Below, one piece after another: positions 1 to 8,922 of a stretch of 64,000 nt of DNA. A program made the position numbers and the translations under genes. Within the stretch, counting starts at the first letter, position 1, and every line of letters starts with the position of its first letter. The DNA is from Lactiplantibacillus mudanjiangensis (GTDB lineage: Bacteria > Bacillota > Bacilli > Lactobacillales > Lactobacillaceae), in NCBI RefSeq assembly GCF_005405385.1, contig NZ_BJDY01000003.1, forward strand, positions 124,001-188,000. Reading direction: 5' to 3'. The notes beneath the pieces were generated by a model. The model worked only from the letters and a program-made list of their open reading frames with translations. It searched no databases and was not told the origin of the DNA.

Positions 1-245
1 GACGTAAAGACTTGGCCAGCTACTGCAGCACTCAACATGCCTTGACCAACAAAACCAGCATGAGCCGGTTCATGACCACTACCGCCACCACTGACGATCC
101 CAACTTTGCCAACCATTGAGGCCGTATCACTACGGACCATCGCCAACGTATCGGGCACTTGTTTTAAATATTGTGGATACGCGCGGACGAGGCCATCGAC
201 CATTTCAGGAACCACATCTTGAGGAGCATTGATAATCTTTTTCAT
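1..245 (-). CDS. dhaK: Dihydroxyacetone kinase DhaK subunit, N-terminal part (cut by window edge)
   Basis: Only the first 81 codons are inside the window. They begin with an ATG at 245, preceded by an AAAGGAT-type ribosome site. The translation starts [19 protein letters not shown] and contains the [10 protein letters not shown] motif around residue 55, which is diagnostic of the DhaK substrate-binding subunit of PEP-dependent dihydroxyacetone kinase. In that system DhaK binds dihydroxyacetone and DhaL and DhaM pass phosphate from HPr. DhaL and DhaM would be expected beyond the left edge. The gene is divergent from dhaQ and shares the operator at 310-331. The rest of the protein cannot be judged. 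Confidence 0.92.
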   Translation of the reverse strand, partial: MKKIINAPQDVVPEMVDGLVRAYPQYLKQVPDTLAMVRSDTASMVGKVGIVSGGGSGHEPAHAGFVGQGMLSAAVAGQVFT

Positions 246-279
246 CTTGACTCACGATCCTTTCTGAATTTACTCTTTC

Positions 280-308
280 ATTGTATATGAATCCGCTTAC
301 AATTACGA
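280..308 (-). promoter_or_regulatory. dhaK promoter with overlapping cre site
   Basis: Read on the minus strand, a TACAAT -10 (280-285) has only a poor -35 (TCGTAA, 303-308) at 17-bp spacing. This is what one expects of an activator-dependent promoter, with the DhaS-type operator directly upstream. TGAATCCGCTTACA (288-301) matches the CcpA cre consensus at 13 of 14 positions and lies between the two hexamers, so repression by CcpA is likely. Confidence 0.6.
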
Positions 309-309
309 C

Positions 310-331
310 GGACAAAATCACTAAATTGTCC
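310..331. promoter_or_regulatory. DhaS-type operator (inverted repeat)
   Basis: The half sites GGACAAAA and AATTGTCC are separated by 6 bp. This matches the published Lactococcus lactis DhaS operator as I recall it (GGACACAT-N6-ATTTGTCC) in outer sequence and in spacing. It sits between dhaK and dhaQ, immediately upstream of the dhaK -35 region, as expected for activation of dhaK. The dhaS gene lies 1.4 kb away. Confidence 0.75.
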
Positions 332-401
332 GGTATTGCTTGGCAGGCTCTTAGATTAAGTGCGGTATAATAGCCGTAAACGCTTGAAAGCTGGTGTGCA
401 C

Positions 402-1394
402 ATGCAAATTATTAATGAACCGGACCAAGCCCTCGCCCAAGCAGTGCAAGGTATTCAGTGGACCTATCCTGAGCTAGCTTGGGTTCCCGACACGTACGGT
501 TGTTATGATCGTCATTTTGCTGACAACCAGATCCCACTATTGGCTGGTGGTGGTAGTGGACACGCCCCAGCTCATTGGGGCTATGTCGGCCACGGCATGT
601 TGACTGGCGCCGTCATGGGCACAATTTTCACGCCACCAACCGCTGAACAAATTGTTAAGGTTGCGCAGGCGATGACCCATCAACGACGACTCTTTTTGAT
701 CGTTAAAAACTTTCCCGCCGATGTTAAGGCCTTTAAGACTGCCCAAACAACCCTACAAGACCAAGGTTGGGACGTGGGTATGGCCCTCGTGGCTGACGAT
801 ATTTCCGTCGATAATGCCTCCTTAAAACAGCGACGTCGCGGCGTGGCCGGCACGGTTCTTATCCATAAGCTCTTAGGTGCGGCGGCCGCTAATGGGGCCA
901 CCATGGCCGAATTAACAACCCTCGCGCAACACGTCACCGCCGCCACCAAAACCATTGGGGTCGCGACTAGTGGTGCCCTGATTCCTGGTCAAGCCGACGC
1001 CTCATTCACCTTAAATCCTGGTGAAATTTATTATGGCATTGGAATTCACGGTGAGCCTGGCTATCGACAAGAACCATTCCAATCATCAGAACGACTTGCC
1101 CAAGAACTGATTAGTAAATTACGACTTAACTTTCAATGGCACGCCCACGATCATTACGCCGTCTTAGTCAATTCTTTGGGTGGCATTACCCCGTTGGAAC
1201 TAATGGTCTTTAATCACGATGTGCATGAATTACTACAACTCGACCAGTTAGCGCTCGACTTTCATCAAGCGGGAACCTTCCTAACATCAAATGGAATGCA
1301 TGGGCTTTCTTTAACATTGCTGCACCTCGAACAAACTGACTGGTTAGCTGCCCTGAACATGCCGGTTAAAACACCGGCATGGCCAAATCATTAA
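402..1394 (+). CDS. dhaQ: DhaQ, dihydroxyacetone-sensing DhaK paralogue
   Basis: This 330-residue protein is DhaK-like over its whole length: GGGSGHAPAH near residue 50, a retained Asp in NFPADVKAF, and GIGIHGEPG with the His (about 216) that binds dihydroxyacetone covalently in DhaK. In Lactococcus lactis a DhaK paralogue, DhaQ, carries ligand and turns the TetR-family protein DhaS into an activator. A dhaS-like gene and a matching operator here support the same role. I chose the ATG at 402 because upstream in-frame codons contain a TATAAT -10 (366-371). The ribosome site before 402 is weak. Since the catalytic-type residues are kept, residual kinase activity cannot be excluded. Confidence 0.8.
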   Translation: MQIINEPDQALAQAVQGIQWTYPELAWVPDTYGCYDRHFADNQIPLLAGGGSGHAPAHWGYVGHGMLTGAVMGTIFTPPTAEQIVKVAQAMTHQRRLFLIVKNFPADVKAFKTAQTTLQDQGWDVGMALVADDISVDNASLKQRRRGVAGTVLIHKLLGAAAANGATMAELTTLAQHVTAATKTIGVATSGALIPGQADASFTLNPGEIYYGIGIHGEPGYRQEPFQSSERLAQELISKLRLNFQWHAHDHYAVLVNSLGGITPLELMVFNHDVHELLQLDQLALDFHQAGTFLTSNGMHGLSLTLLHLEQTDWLAALNMPVKTPAWPNH

Positions 1395-1446
1395 GTTAGT
1401 ATCTAAAGGATAAAAATTGTTTTTTAGTGACAGGTACACGCTCAAC

Positions 1447-1662
1447 TTGCCACCTACCGTTCGCCCACGTTGAGCCGGAGCCAGTCAGTGATGGCGCCGG
1501 CCGTGAAGACAGCGTTAGTCCGGATGATTTTTCCGGGATTACGCTGTGGACGACTTTTGAGACTAGCGGTTTTGGCTAGGCTTTAAAGCGAGGTTGAAGC
1601 CCGCACTGTGGCTGAAACCGGTCCCCACAGCCGGTAGAATCACTGGCTGGCGTAGGTGGCAA
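1447..1662 (+). repeat. Structured 186-nt intergenic repeat, copy A (core 1475-1660)
   Basis: This fills most of the gap between dhaQ and dhaS, which converge here. The core is gaplessly alignable with copy B at 5053-5238 (186 nt each, about 19 differences by my count). The ends pair (GCCAGTCAGTGAT 1480-1492 with ATCACTGGCTGGC 1639-1651), and in this copy an extra outer arm pairs too (TTGCCACCTAC 1447-1457 with GTAGGTGGCAA 1652-1662). Inside are a long hairpin (1509-1547) and smaller stems. Wobble pairs are U.G only if the plus strand is the RNA. It could be a structured RNA or a small non-autonomous mobile element. It contains no ORF. Confidence 0.75.
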
Positions 1663-1715
1663 ATTTAGCATGACTGAAGTCAAAACTAGTCAAGTTGCTG
1701 CCGCATCTTTATCTT

Positions 1716-2243
1716 TCAACCTTTAGCTAGCATCTTTAAGGTCATTTGAATGGCCGTTACAGCGGCCGTCGCTAATTCTTCATAATCTCGCGGATGATTG
1801 GTGAGTAAATTATGAATCAAGGACTGCGCAATGCCTAAGCACAGTAACCAAATTAACGTTGCCGCCGAGGCCACCACATCAGTTGGGCTAAGATGGGTCA
1901 CTAATTCAGCTAAATGGTTGGCAATTAAAGCCGTCACGTCAATTTCGTGCTGTGTCTTGACGCTGGCGACATAAAATTGCCGATGCGCCTCTAGTTCATA
2001 GCAAACCAAGTTAATGATGGCCGGCCATTTTAAATAATTCAAATTATGCTCGACCGTTTCACTCAACGTGTCGTCAATAGACCAGGCCAGCAATTCATAT
2101 TTATCTTGAAAATAATCATAAAACGTTTGCCGACGTAACCCCGCCGTATCCATGATGGCCGTCACTGACGTATGGTCAATGCCTTTAGTTGTGACAAGTT
2201 GCTGTAACCCTTGCGCCATTTTGCGTTGTGTAATATACGCCAT
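1716..2243 (-). CDS. dhaS: DhaS, TetR-family activator of dihydroxyacetone kinase genes
   Basis: This 175-residue TetR-type regulator starts at an ATG preceded by GGAGGTGG. A longer in-frame extension lacks a ribosome site. The N-terminal helix-turn-helix includes TSVTAIMDTAGLRRQTFYDYF and KYELLAWSI, which resembles the lactococcal DhaS pattern (MRRQTFYNHF, DKYELL). The C-terminal part would contact DhaQ. It converges on dhaQ across copy A of the repeat. By analogy with L. lactis it should activate dhaK through the inverted repeat at 310-331 when DhaQ is loaded with dihydroxyacetone. The DhaS assignment rests on the HTH pattern plus context. A generic TetR repressor is the alternative. Confidence 0.8.
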   Translation of the reverse strand: MAYITQRKMAQGLQQLVTTKGIDHTSVTAIMDTAGLRRQTFYDYFQDKYELLAWSIDDTLSETVEHNLNYLKWPAIINLVCYELEAHRQFYVASVKTQHEIDVTALIANHLAELVTHLSPTDVVASAATLIWLLCLGIAQSLIHNLLTNHPRDYEELATAAVTAIQMTLKMLAKG

Positions 2244-2283
2244 TCGGCCACCTCCGTTCATCAGTATTGCTCCCAGTTTAATG

Positions 2284-2342
2284 CAAAACGTGTGGCGACA
2301 CCACTCTGAAGTTAAGTTCAGGTGATGCCGCCACACGTTTTT
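2284..2342 (-). terminator. Terminator after lipoprotein gene
   Basis: AAAACGTGTGGCG and CGCCACACGTTTT form a long perfect stem, with inner pairing of CACCTGAA and TTCAGAGTGGTG. It follows the stop of the minus-strand lipoprotein gene and precedes the dhaS ribosome site. A role as a regulatory palindrome for dhaS is also possible. Confidence 0.6.
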
Positions 2343-2353
2343 AGTTGTCATGA

Positions 2354-3139
2354 CTATTTAATCCAAACTTCGTTAACCAGATTGCCATCATAGGTATTGC
2401 CATCGGTTAACACCGAGTTGCCATCATAAGAGGTATACCCGTAATAAGTTTCATGCTCATTATCGCTATCCCAAACGACATCCACTTCAACGTTAGCATG
2501 AATTGTCTTCGTGTCATTGGTCCCCGTTGAAACATCGTAAGACAAAATGCCAGTCGCACTAGACGCCTTGATCGTGGCGGTGCCATAATAAGCTGAGCCA
2601 TCATTGTTGTTTTGGGTCACCGTTCCATCGGAAGCAATCGACAAATCTGACTGTGGCCGATCACTATCGTAGTTATAGAAAGTATAGTCCCCAACAAACT
2701 TACTGTAGCCATCAAACCTGTGATTCGTGGCTGGTGTGGTTGTCTTAGACGATGCCGCAGCCGTACCACTCTTAGTCGTGCTAGCCGTCTTGCTTTGCTT
2801 ATGCTTTTTCAGTAAGAATTTATCATTGCTCTTTTGTAACGCAAAGAATTCCGTTTTTAACGCGCCAAATCCCTTTTTACTCAAATCCGCTAAATCAATC
2901 GAACTCAACTGCTTATTAGACTGCTTATACTTGCCGTCCACATTCAATTGTTGCGCCTTTTTTAAGATTGCCTCATCCTTGGCTAACTTTGGATCAGTGC
3001 TGCTGGCGCTACTACTTGTCGCCATTTTTGTGGTTTTAGAACTCGTACTTGAGCTCGTTTGAGCTGCATTGCCACAACCGCTCAACATCCCCACGGCTAA
3101 TACCCCGACTAATGCAATGACCCACTGTCGTTTTTTCAT
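2354..3139 (-). CDS. Secreted lipoprotein of unknown function
   Basis: This 261-residue protein begins MKKRQWVIALVGVLAVGML and continues into the lipobox LSGC, so it should be lipid-anchored outside the membrane. A Ser/Thr/Ala-rich linker (about residues 28-50) precedes a Lys-rich helical segment (about 50-115), a second Ser/Thr linker, and an aromatic, Asp-rich C-terminal domain (FVGDYTFYNYDSD ... YYGYTSYDGN). The start was chosen at the Met-Lys-Lys, since GGAGGGG lies just before it and the upstream ATG overlaps that site. I do not recognise the C-terminal domain and assign no function. The gene is flanked by terminators and seems monocistronic. Confidence 0.8.
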   Translation of the reverse strand: MKKRQWVIALVGVLAVGMLSGCGNAAQTSSSTSSKTTKMATSSSASSTDPKLAKDEAILKKAQQLNVDGKYKQSNKQLSSIDLADLSKKGFGALKTEFFALQKSNDKFLLKKHKQSKTASTTKSGTAAASSKTTTPATNHRFDGYSKFVGDYTFYNYDSDRPQSDLSIASDGTVTQNNNDGSAYYGTATIKASSATGILSYDVSTGTNDTKTIHANVEVDVVWDSDNEHETYYGYTSYDGNSVLTDGNTYDGNLVNEVWIK

Positions 3140-3316
3140 CAAATACCCCTCCAATTTACTTGAAACTTGCCTTGATAAGTTTAAGCCAATCGACAGGAGA
3201 CTGCAATCGTTGTCATGACAGCTATTTAGCCAGTTATTTGTCCTTTAGTTTGAAATAGTTTCAAGTTCCCCCAAAATAATTGATTTTCAACCAATTAATC
3301 ATGGTTAATTGGGCGC

Positions 3317-3345
3317 AAAAAAGGCCAGAAAAATTTTCTGGCCTT
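3317..3345 (-). terminator. Terminator of the NADH oxidase-like gene
   Basis: On the minus strand, AAGGCCAGAAAA and TTTTCTGGCCTT form a hairpin followed by TTTTTT, a few bases after the stop codon at 3354. Confidence 0.85.
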
Positions 3346-3353
3346 CATTCTAC

Positions 3354-4748
3354 CTACTTTTTACCCCAATTGCCCATCGCGGTAATCCGTGGCTCGTCGT
3401 TACCCAATTGCCGTTCTTGTTCGACGGCTTGTTGGCCGACTAAATTCAAATAGTTAAATGGTTCATCAAAATTTGGTTGGAATAACATGTCCACATATGA
3501 CAAATCATCAATGGTATTGCCATTTTGAATCATGACCGATATCGTGTTCGCTGATTGCGACACATCATGTTCGCTCCAAAACTGTGCCCCTAAGATTTGG
3601 CGCGTTTCATAATCATAAACCAAATCAATAATGATTTCAGTTGGATTGGGCATATATTTAGGTCGATAGGGGCCATCATAGATCGCATGCCGAACTGGCA
3701 AGTGATCACGTTGGGCTGCGCTATACGTCAAACCAGAAGTCGCTAACGTATAGTCGAACAACTTCATCGCCGAAGTGGCTTGGGTGCCAACATACGGCTG
3801 GATATCACCAAAAACATTAATCCCCGCTAACGCCCCTTGCCGCAACGCGTTAGTCGCTAATGGCGTATAGGCCGGCTTACCGGTCGGATTAAAATTAACC
3901 ACACAAGAATCTCCAGCCGCATAAATATCTGGATTTGATGTTTGAACATAATCATTAATAATGATGGCGCCATGACGATCCATGTCCACTTGTCCGCGCA
4001 AAAGTTCTGTATTCGGCACAAAGCCAGTACAGACAATGGCTAGATCAACTTCATATTCTTGATCAGGCCCTTCAATGGATACCCGGTCATCTTCGGTATT
4101 TTCAAAACTCGTCACCCGTTGATTAAGGTGCACATGTACCCCATGATCCCGTAACAATTGAACGGCCCGATCGGATAATTCATTGCCGATATAGTTGTTT
4201 AAGATATGACCGTGCGACTGAAATAAGGACACTTCATGATTCGTTTCAGCGTAACTTTCGGCTAATTCTGTCCCCATATACCCGGCCCCGATCACCGCAA
4301 TATGATGATGATCCTTAGCCGTTTTATAAATTTCTTGAGCTTGCTGATAGTTCTTGCATAACAAGACATTGGCTTGATCGATCCCAATAATTGGCGGCAC
4401 CGCCACAGAAGAGCCGGTCGTCATAATCAACTTATCGTAATCATCTTCAAAAACCCGCCCCGTTTGCATGTCGGCAACTTGCATGGTTTTTTTGGCCGTA
4501 TCAATTCGTAAAACGTTATGTTGGGTTCGAACCGTCGCGCCCATTTCACGCAGATCGTCAGGCGAAGAATAAAACATATCTTCCAAGCGTTTAATTTTCC
4601 CCGTAAGATATAAATAAATCCCACTAGAGACAAACGAAATATTATCATGCCGTTCATAGACCGTCACATCAGTTTCTGGATGACGAATCAAAATTTGTTT
4701 TGCGGCGGCCGTCCCCGCATGCGTACTCCCCACAATGATGACTTTCAT
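3354..4748 (-). CDS. nox: NADH oxidase/peroxidase-family flavoprotein with Ser at position 42
   Basis: This 464-residue FAD/NAD(P)-disulfide reductase-fold protein has an FAD site at MKVIIVGSTHAGTAAA with His10, an NAD site at IAVIGAGYMGTELAESYAE (about 150-170), a second FAD motif at DIYAAGDSC, and a C-terminal dimerisation domain. Counted from this Met, His10 falls on the active-site His of enterococcal Npx/Nox, but residue 42 is Ser (NISFVSSGIYLYL) where those enzymes carry the redox-active Cys42. In that family, Cys42-to-Ser mutants of Nox make hydrogen peroxide instead of water. The start has a weak GGAAG ribosome site. An ATG seven codons upstream is possible. It seems monocistronic. 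Confidence 0.85.
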   Translation of the reverse strand: MKVIIVGSTHAGTAAAKQILIRHPETDVTVYERHDNISFVSSGIYLYLTGKIKRLEDMFYSSPDDLREMGATVRTQHNVLRIDTAKKTMQVADMQTGRVFEDDYDKLIMTTGSSVAVPPIIGIDQANVLLCKNYQQAQEIYKTAKDHHHIAVIGAGYMGTELAESYAETNHEVSLFQSHGHILNNYIGNELSDRAVQLLRDHGVHVHLNQRVTSFENTEDDRVSIEGPDQEYEVDLAIVCTGFVPNTELLRGQVDMDRHGAIIINDYVQTSNPDIYAAGDSCVVNFNPTGKPAYTPLATNALRQGALAGINVFGDIQPYVGTQATSAMKLFDYTLATSGLTYSAAQRDHLPVRHAIYDGPYRPKYMPNPTEIIIDLVYDYETRQILGAQFWSEHDVSQSANTISVMIQNGNTIDDLSYVDMLFQPNFDEPFNYLNLVGQQAVEQERQLGNDEPRITAMGNWGKK

Positions 4749-5052
4749 CTGATAACTTCCATTCATTTTTAATCTCACTGATCTCACTAACCAGTACCGT
4801 TCCCCTAATCTAATAAGTAAGGTTTATTCACTTAAACTTCATAGTTTCGTTTAGTTTAACATCTTTCCTATTCCAAAACTATCTTTAGTACAACTTAATT
4901 TTTTGTTATTTTAATTTAACTACTACTAATGACTAAGGCCGAAAGTTACTTTTTGAGTATCATCGTTGATATATTAGAGATTCACCAATCAAAAGTGGCT
5001 CAATGTGAGCTCTGGTTATAATAGCTTGAATGAATTAATGTCCATAAAATAA

Positions 5053-5238
5053 CCGAAGCCAGCCAGTGATGGCGCCGACCGTGAAAACATCGTAAGTCCG
5101 GATGATTTTTCCGGACTTACGATGTGGACGACTTTTGAGACTAGCGGTTTTGGCTAGGCTCAAAAGCGAGGTGGCAACCCGCACTTTGGCTGGAGCCGGT
5201 CCCCACAGCTGGCAGAATCACTGGCTGGCGTAGGTGGC
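5053..5238 (+). repeat. Structured 186-nt intergenic repeat, copy B
   Basis: This is the second copy of the element at 1475-1660, with the same length and no gaps. Closing stem GCCAGCCAGTGAT (5058-5070) with ATCACTGGCTGGC (5217-5229) is perfect. The internal hairpin (5087-5101 with 5111-5125) is a perfect 15-bp stem. TTTTGAG/CTCAAAA and CTAGC/GCTAG form a further stem around 5134-5166. The outer arm seen in copy A is absent. A TATAAT (5017-5022) lies about 30 bp upstream on the plus strand without a good -35. The rest of the gap between nox and galR (4749-5052) is AT-rich and would hold the nox promoter, but I see no clear hexamers. Confidence 0.75.
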
Positions 5239-5256
5239 TAATTTAATTACTCATCT

Positions 5257-5299
5257 AAAAAAGCGATGAAACTAACCACTAATTGGTCGTCTCATCGCT
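5257..5299 (-). terminator. galR terminator
   Basis: On the minus strand, AGCGATGA and TCATCGCT pair across a loop of about 22 nt and are followed by TTTTTT, just after the galR stop. Confidence 0.8.
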
Positions 5300-5313
5300 A
5301 CTAAGTAAATCAT

Positions 5314-6405
<1,092 letters not shown>

Positions 6406-7872
6406 TTAATCAGCATTTACGGTAGTTACAAAACGGTCAAATGCGGCTTCACCAGCATCATCCCACTTGAAGACCCCAGCATCGGCGAGCACCCGCGCAA
6501 AGACGTTGCCCACTTCACGCTGCACAATTTCGGTCACGTTATCAGCTGTAATCTTATTTTGAGCCTTGATTTCATCGGCCCAGGTTTGATGCATCGTAGC
6601 CATGTCATTAGCTTGGCCTAACAAATATTGTTCGACCTCATGCAATTCCGTCTTCAATCGTGCCGGTAAAATCGCACGACCCATCACTTCGATCAAACCA
6701 ATATTTTCCTTCTTGATGTGTTGCACATCTTGATGTGGATGGAAGATCCCATCAGGAAATTCAGCTGACGTTTGATTGTCACGCAAGACCAAATCAATCA
6801 CATATTGGTCGCCCACTTTGCGCGCAATCGGCGTCGTGGTGTGATGACGTTCGCCATCGGTATAAGCACGAACATCAACACTTTCATCAGAATAAGTCAT
6901 CCAAATATTGTGAATCTTCGTGGCGGCATCTAACAAAGCCACTTGATCAGTACTCGATAAACGAATCGTTGACATTGGCCATTTAACAATGCCCGCCTCA
7001 ACATTAGCGACACCCACATCAATCTTACGGGCAATCGGCGCTTTCATCATTGGGAAGTCGTGACGACCACCTTGATAATGTTCATGCGTTAACATCGAGC
7101 CACCGACAATTGGCAAGTCCGCATTACTACCGACAAAGTAATGTGGAAATTGTTTAACAATTTCTAATAAATTACTGAACGTTTGACGATTAATCACCAT
7201 TGGTCGATGAACTCGGTCTAAGAAGATCGAATGTTCATTGAAGTAAGCGTATGGGGAATATTGGAAGCCCCAAGTTTCACCACCTAAGGTTAAGCGAATA
7301 ATCCGGTGGTTACTCCGAGCGGGATAGCCCAAGCGGCCCAAGTAGCCTTCATTTTCCATACATAATTGGCACAATGGATACCCATCTTGCGGTTGATTCC
7401 GCGCCGCCGCAATCGCTTTTGGATCTTTTTCAGGTTTGGATAAGTTAATGGTGATTTCCAAATCACCAAAGTCCGTCTTTGCGGGGAACACAACATTTTT
7501 CGCAATCGCGCGCGTTTTGATATAATCGTTGGCTTTGCTCAATTGGAAGAAGTAATCGGTCGCCGTTTGAGGACTTGTTTGATACTTGTTCCAAAATGTT
7601 TGGTTCAACGTTGATGGCAATGGTGTCACCAGATCCATCAATTGATCGGCTAAAATTTCTTTATCCGATGGCGTGTCATCAATCTTGCCGTTGTTAATCG
7701 CTGTTTGGACCAACGCATCGTTTAAACTCGTTAATTGGTCATCGACAGCTTCAACAGGATTGTCGTCACCAACTAACCCTAAAATGCGGTTGTGCACATA
7801 ATATTCATCAAGTTCAGTATAAGGTGCGGCTGAGGCAATGACGGCCGCCGTAAATTGGTCGACACTCGTCAT
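6406..7872 (-). CDS. galT: Galactose-1-phosphate uridylyltransferase (class II)
   Basis: This 488-residue protein is of the Firmicute GalT type (about 490 residues), not the shorter enterobacterial type. It exchanges UMP between UDP-glucose and galactose-1-phosphate in the Leloir pathway. Recognisable segments include YPLCQLCMENEGYLGR, QYSPYAYFNEHSIFL and MLTHEHYQGGRHDFPM, with the His-rich stretch likely at the active site. Its ATG overlaps the galE stop by one base (TAATG), showing translational coupling in a galK-galE-galT operon. Confidence 0.95.
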   Translation of the reverse strand: MTSVDQFTAAVIASAAPYTELDEYYVHNRILGLVGDDNPVEAVDDQLTSLNDALVQTAINNGKIDDTPSDKEILADQLMDLVTPLPSTLNQTFWNKYQTSPQTATDYFFQLSKANDYIKTRAIAKNVVFPAKTDFGDLEITINLSKPEKDPKAIAAARNQPQDGYPLCQLCMENEGYLGRLGYPARSNHRIIRLTLGGETWGFQYSPYAYFNEHSIFLDRVHRPMVINRQTFSNLLEIVKQFPHYFVGSNADLPIVGGSMLTHEHYQGGRHDFPMMKAPIARKIDVGVANVEAGIVKWPMSTIRLSSTDQVALLDAATKIHNIWMTYSDESVDVRAYTDGERHHTTTPIARKVGDQYVIDLVLRDNQTSAEFPDGIFHPHQDVQHIKKENIGLIEVMGRAILPARLKTELHEVEQYLLGQANDMATMHQTWADEIKAQNKITADNVTEIVQREVGNVFARVLADAGVFKWDDAGEAAFDRFVTTVNAD

Positions 7873-8876
7873 TAGGCTTGGCCTCCCCGATCATCGTAAC
7901 CAGCTGGATGACTTTGTTTCCAGTTCCAAGCGGTCTTGATAATTTCTTTAACGTCATCATATTGTGGCGTCCAACCAAGAATGGTCCGAGCTTTATCACT
8001 AGCGGCGATTAAGGTGCTAGGATCACCAGCCCGACGTGGTGCCATGACGGCTGGAATTGGTTTACCGGTGACTTCACGAGCGGCGTCTAACATTTGCTTG
8101 TTAGAAAACCCGGTTGAAGACCCGAGATTAAAGGCATTACTATCATGACCTTGCTTCAAGTAGTCTAAGGCTAAGATATGCGCATCGGCTAAATCAACGA
8201 CGTGGACATAGTCACGAACGTTGGTACCATCCGGCGTTGGATAATCATCGCCAAAGATTGACAATTGATCGCGTTCACCCGCCGCCACTTGGAGAATAAT
8301 TGGGACCAAGTGGGTTTCAGGATGATGATCTTCACCGATACTGCCATCAGGCTTGGCACCAGCGACGTTAAAGTAACGTAGCGCCACAAATTTGATGCCA
8401 TAAGCGACATCTGACCAATGCATGATCTTTTCCATTGCGAGTTTGCTTTCACCATAAGGATTCGTTGGCACTTGCGGATCAGTTTCTTTGATTGGGACTT
8501 GCTTAGGTTCACCATAAGTGGCGGCCGTTGATGAGAAGACAATCCGTTTCACGTCATGTTTAGCCATTACTTCAAGCAACTTCACCATCCCGGCGGTGTT
8601 GTTATCAAAATACTTCAATGGGTCTTTCATGGATTCAGGTACCACTGAAAAGGCCGCAAAGTGAATGACCCCTTCAATATCTTCTTGATCAAAAACCTTG
8701 TTCATGAAGTCGACATCACGAACGTCCCCTTCATAAAAACGGGCTTGATCATTGACAGCGGCGCGATGCCCCGTTACCAAATTATCGACAACGGCCACAT
8801 CGTAACCTTTTGCAACTAACCGATCAACAGCGTGAGACCCAATATAACCAGCCCCACCTAAAACTAAAACTGCCAT
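7872..8876 (-). CDS. galE: UDP-glucose 4-epimerase
   Basis: This 334-residue short-chain dehydrogenase-fold epimerase interconverts UDP-galactose and UDP-glucose. The NAD-binding Rossmann motif GGAGYIGSH is at residues 7-15. The catalytic set is visible as [10 protein letters not shown] and YGESK (Tyr-x-x-x-Lys). The length is typical of GalE. The ATG at 8876 follows GGAGG. It lies 47 bp after galK and overlaps galT by one base, so the three Leloir genes form one operon from the galK promoter. Confidence 0.96.
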   Translation of the reverse strand: MAVLVLGGAGYIGSHAVDRLVAKGYDVAVVDNLVTGHRAAVNDQARFYEGDVRDVDFMNKVFDQEDIEGVIHFAAFSVVPESMKDPLKYFDNNTAGMVKLLEVMAKHDVKRIVFSSTAATYGEPKQVPIKETDPQVPTNPYGESKLAMEKIMHWSDVAYGIKFVALRYFNVAGAKPDGSIGEDHHPETHLVPIILQVAAGERDQLSIFGDDYPTPDGTNVRDYVHVVDLADAHILALDYLKQGHDSNAFNLGSSTGFSNKQMLDAAREVTGKPIPAVMAPRRAGDPSTLIAASDKARTILGWTPQYDDVKEIIKTAWNWKQSHPAGYDDRGGQA

Positions 8877-8922
8877 GCTAATTCCTCCAATTCAATTCTC
8901 AATCTTTGTTAACTGCCACTTT

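Noticed and set aside
2727-3062. A hydrophobic plus-strand ORF opposite the lipoprotein gene
   Set aside because: It is the antisense of the Ser/Thr/Lys-rich lipoprotein coding region. It has no ribosome site and no family resemblance.
1475-5238. The two 186-nt repeats as CRISPR repeats or insertion sequence ends
   Set aside because: There are only two copies 3.6 kb apart, no spacers of regular length, no cas genes, no transposase between them, and no target-site duplication that I can see.
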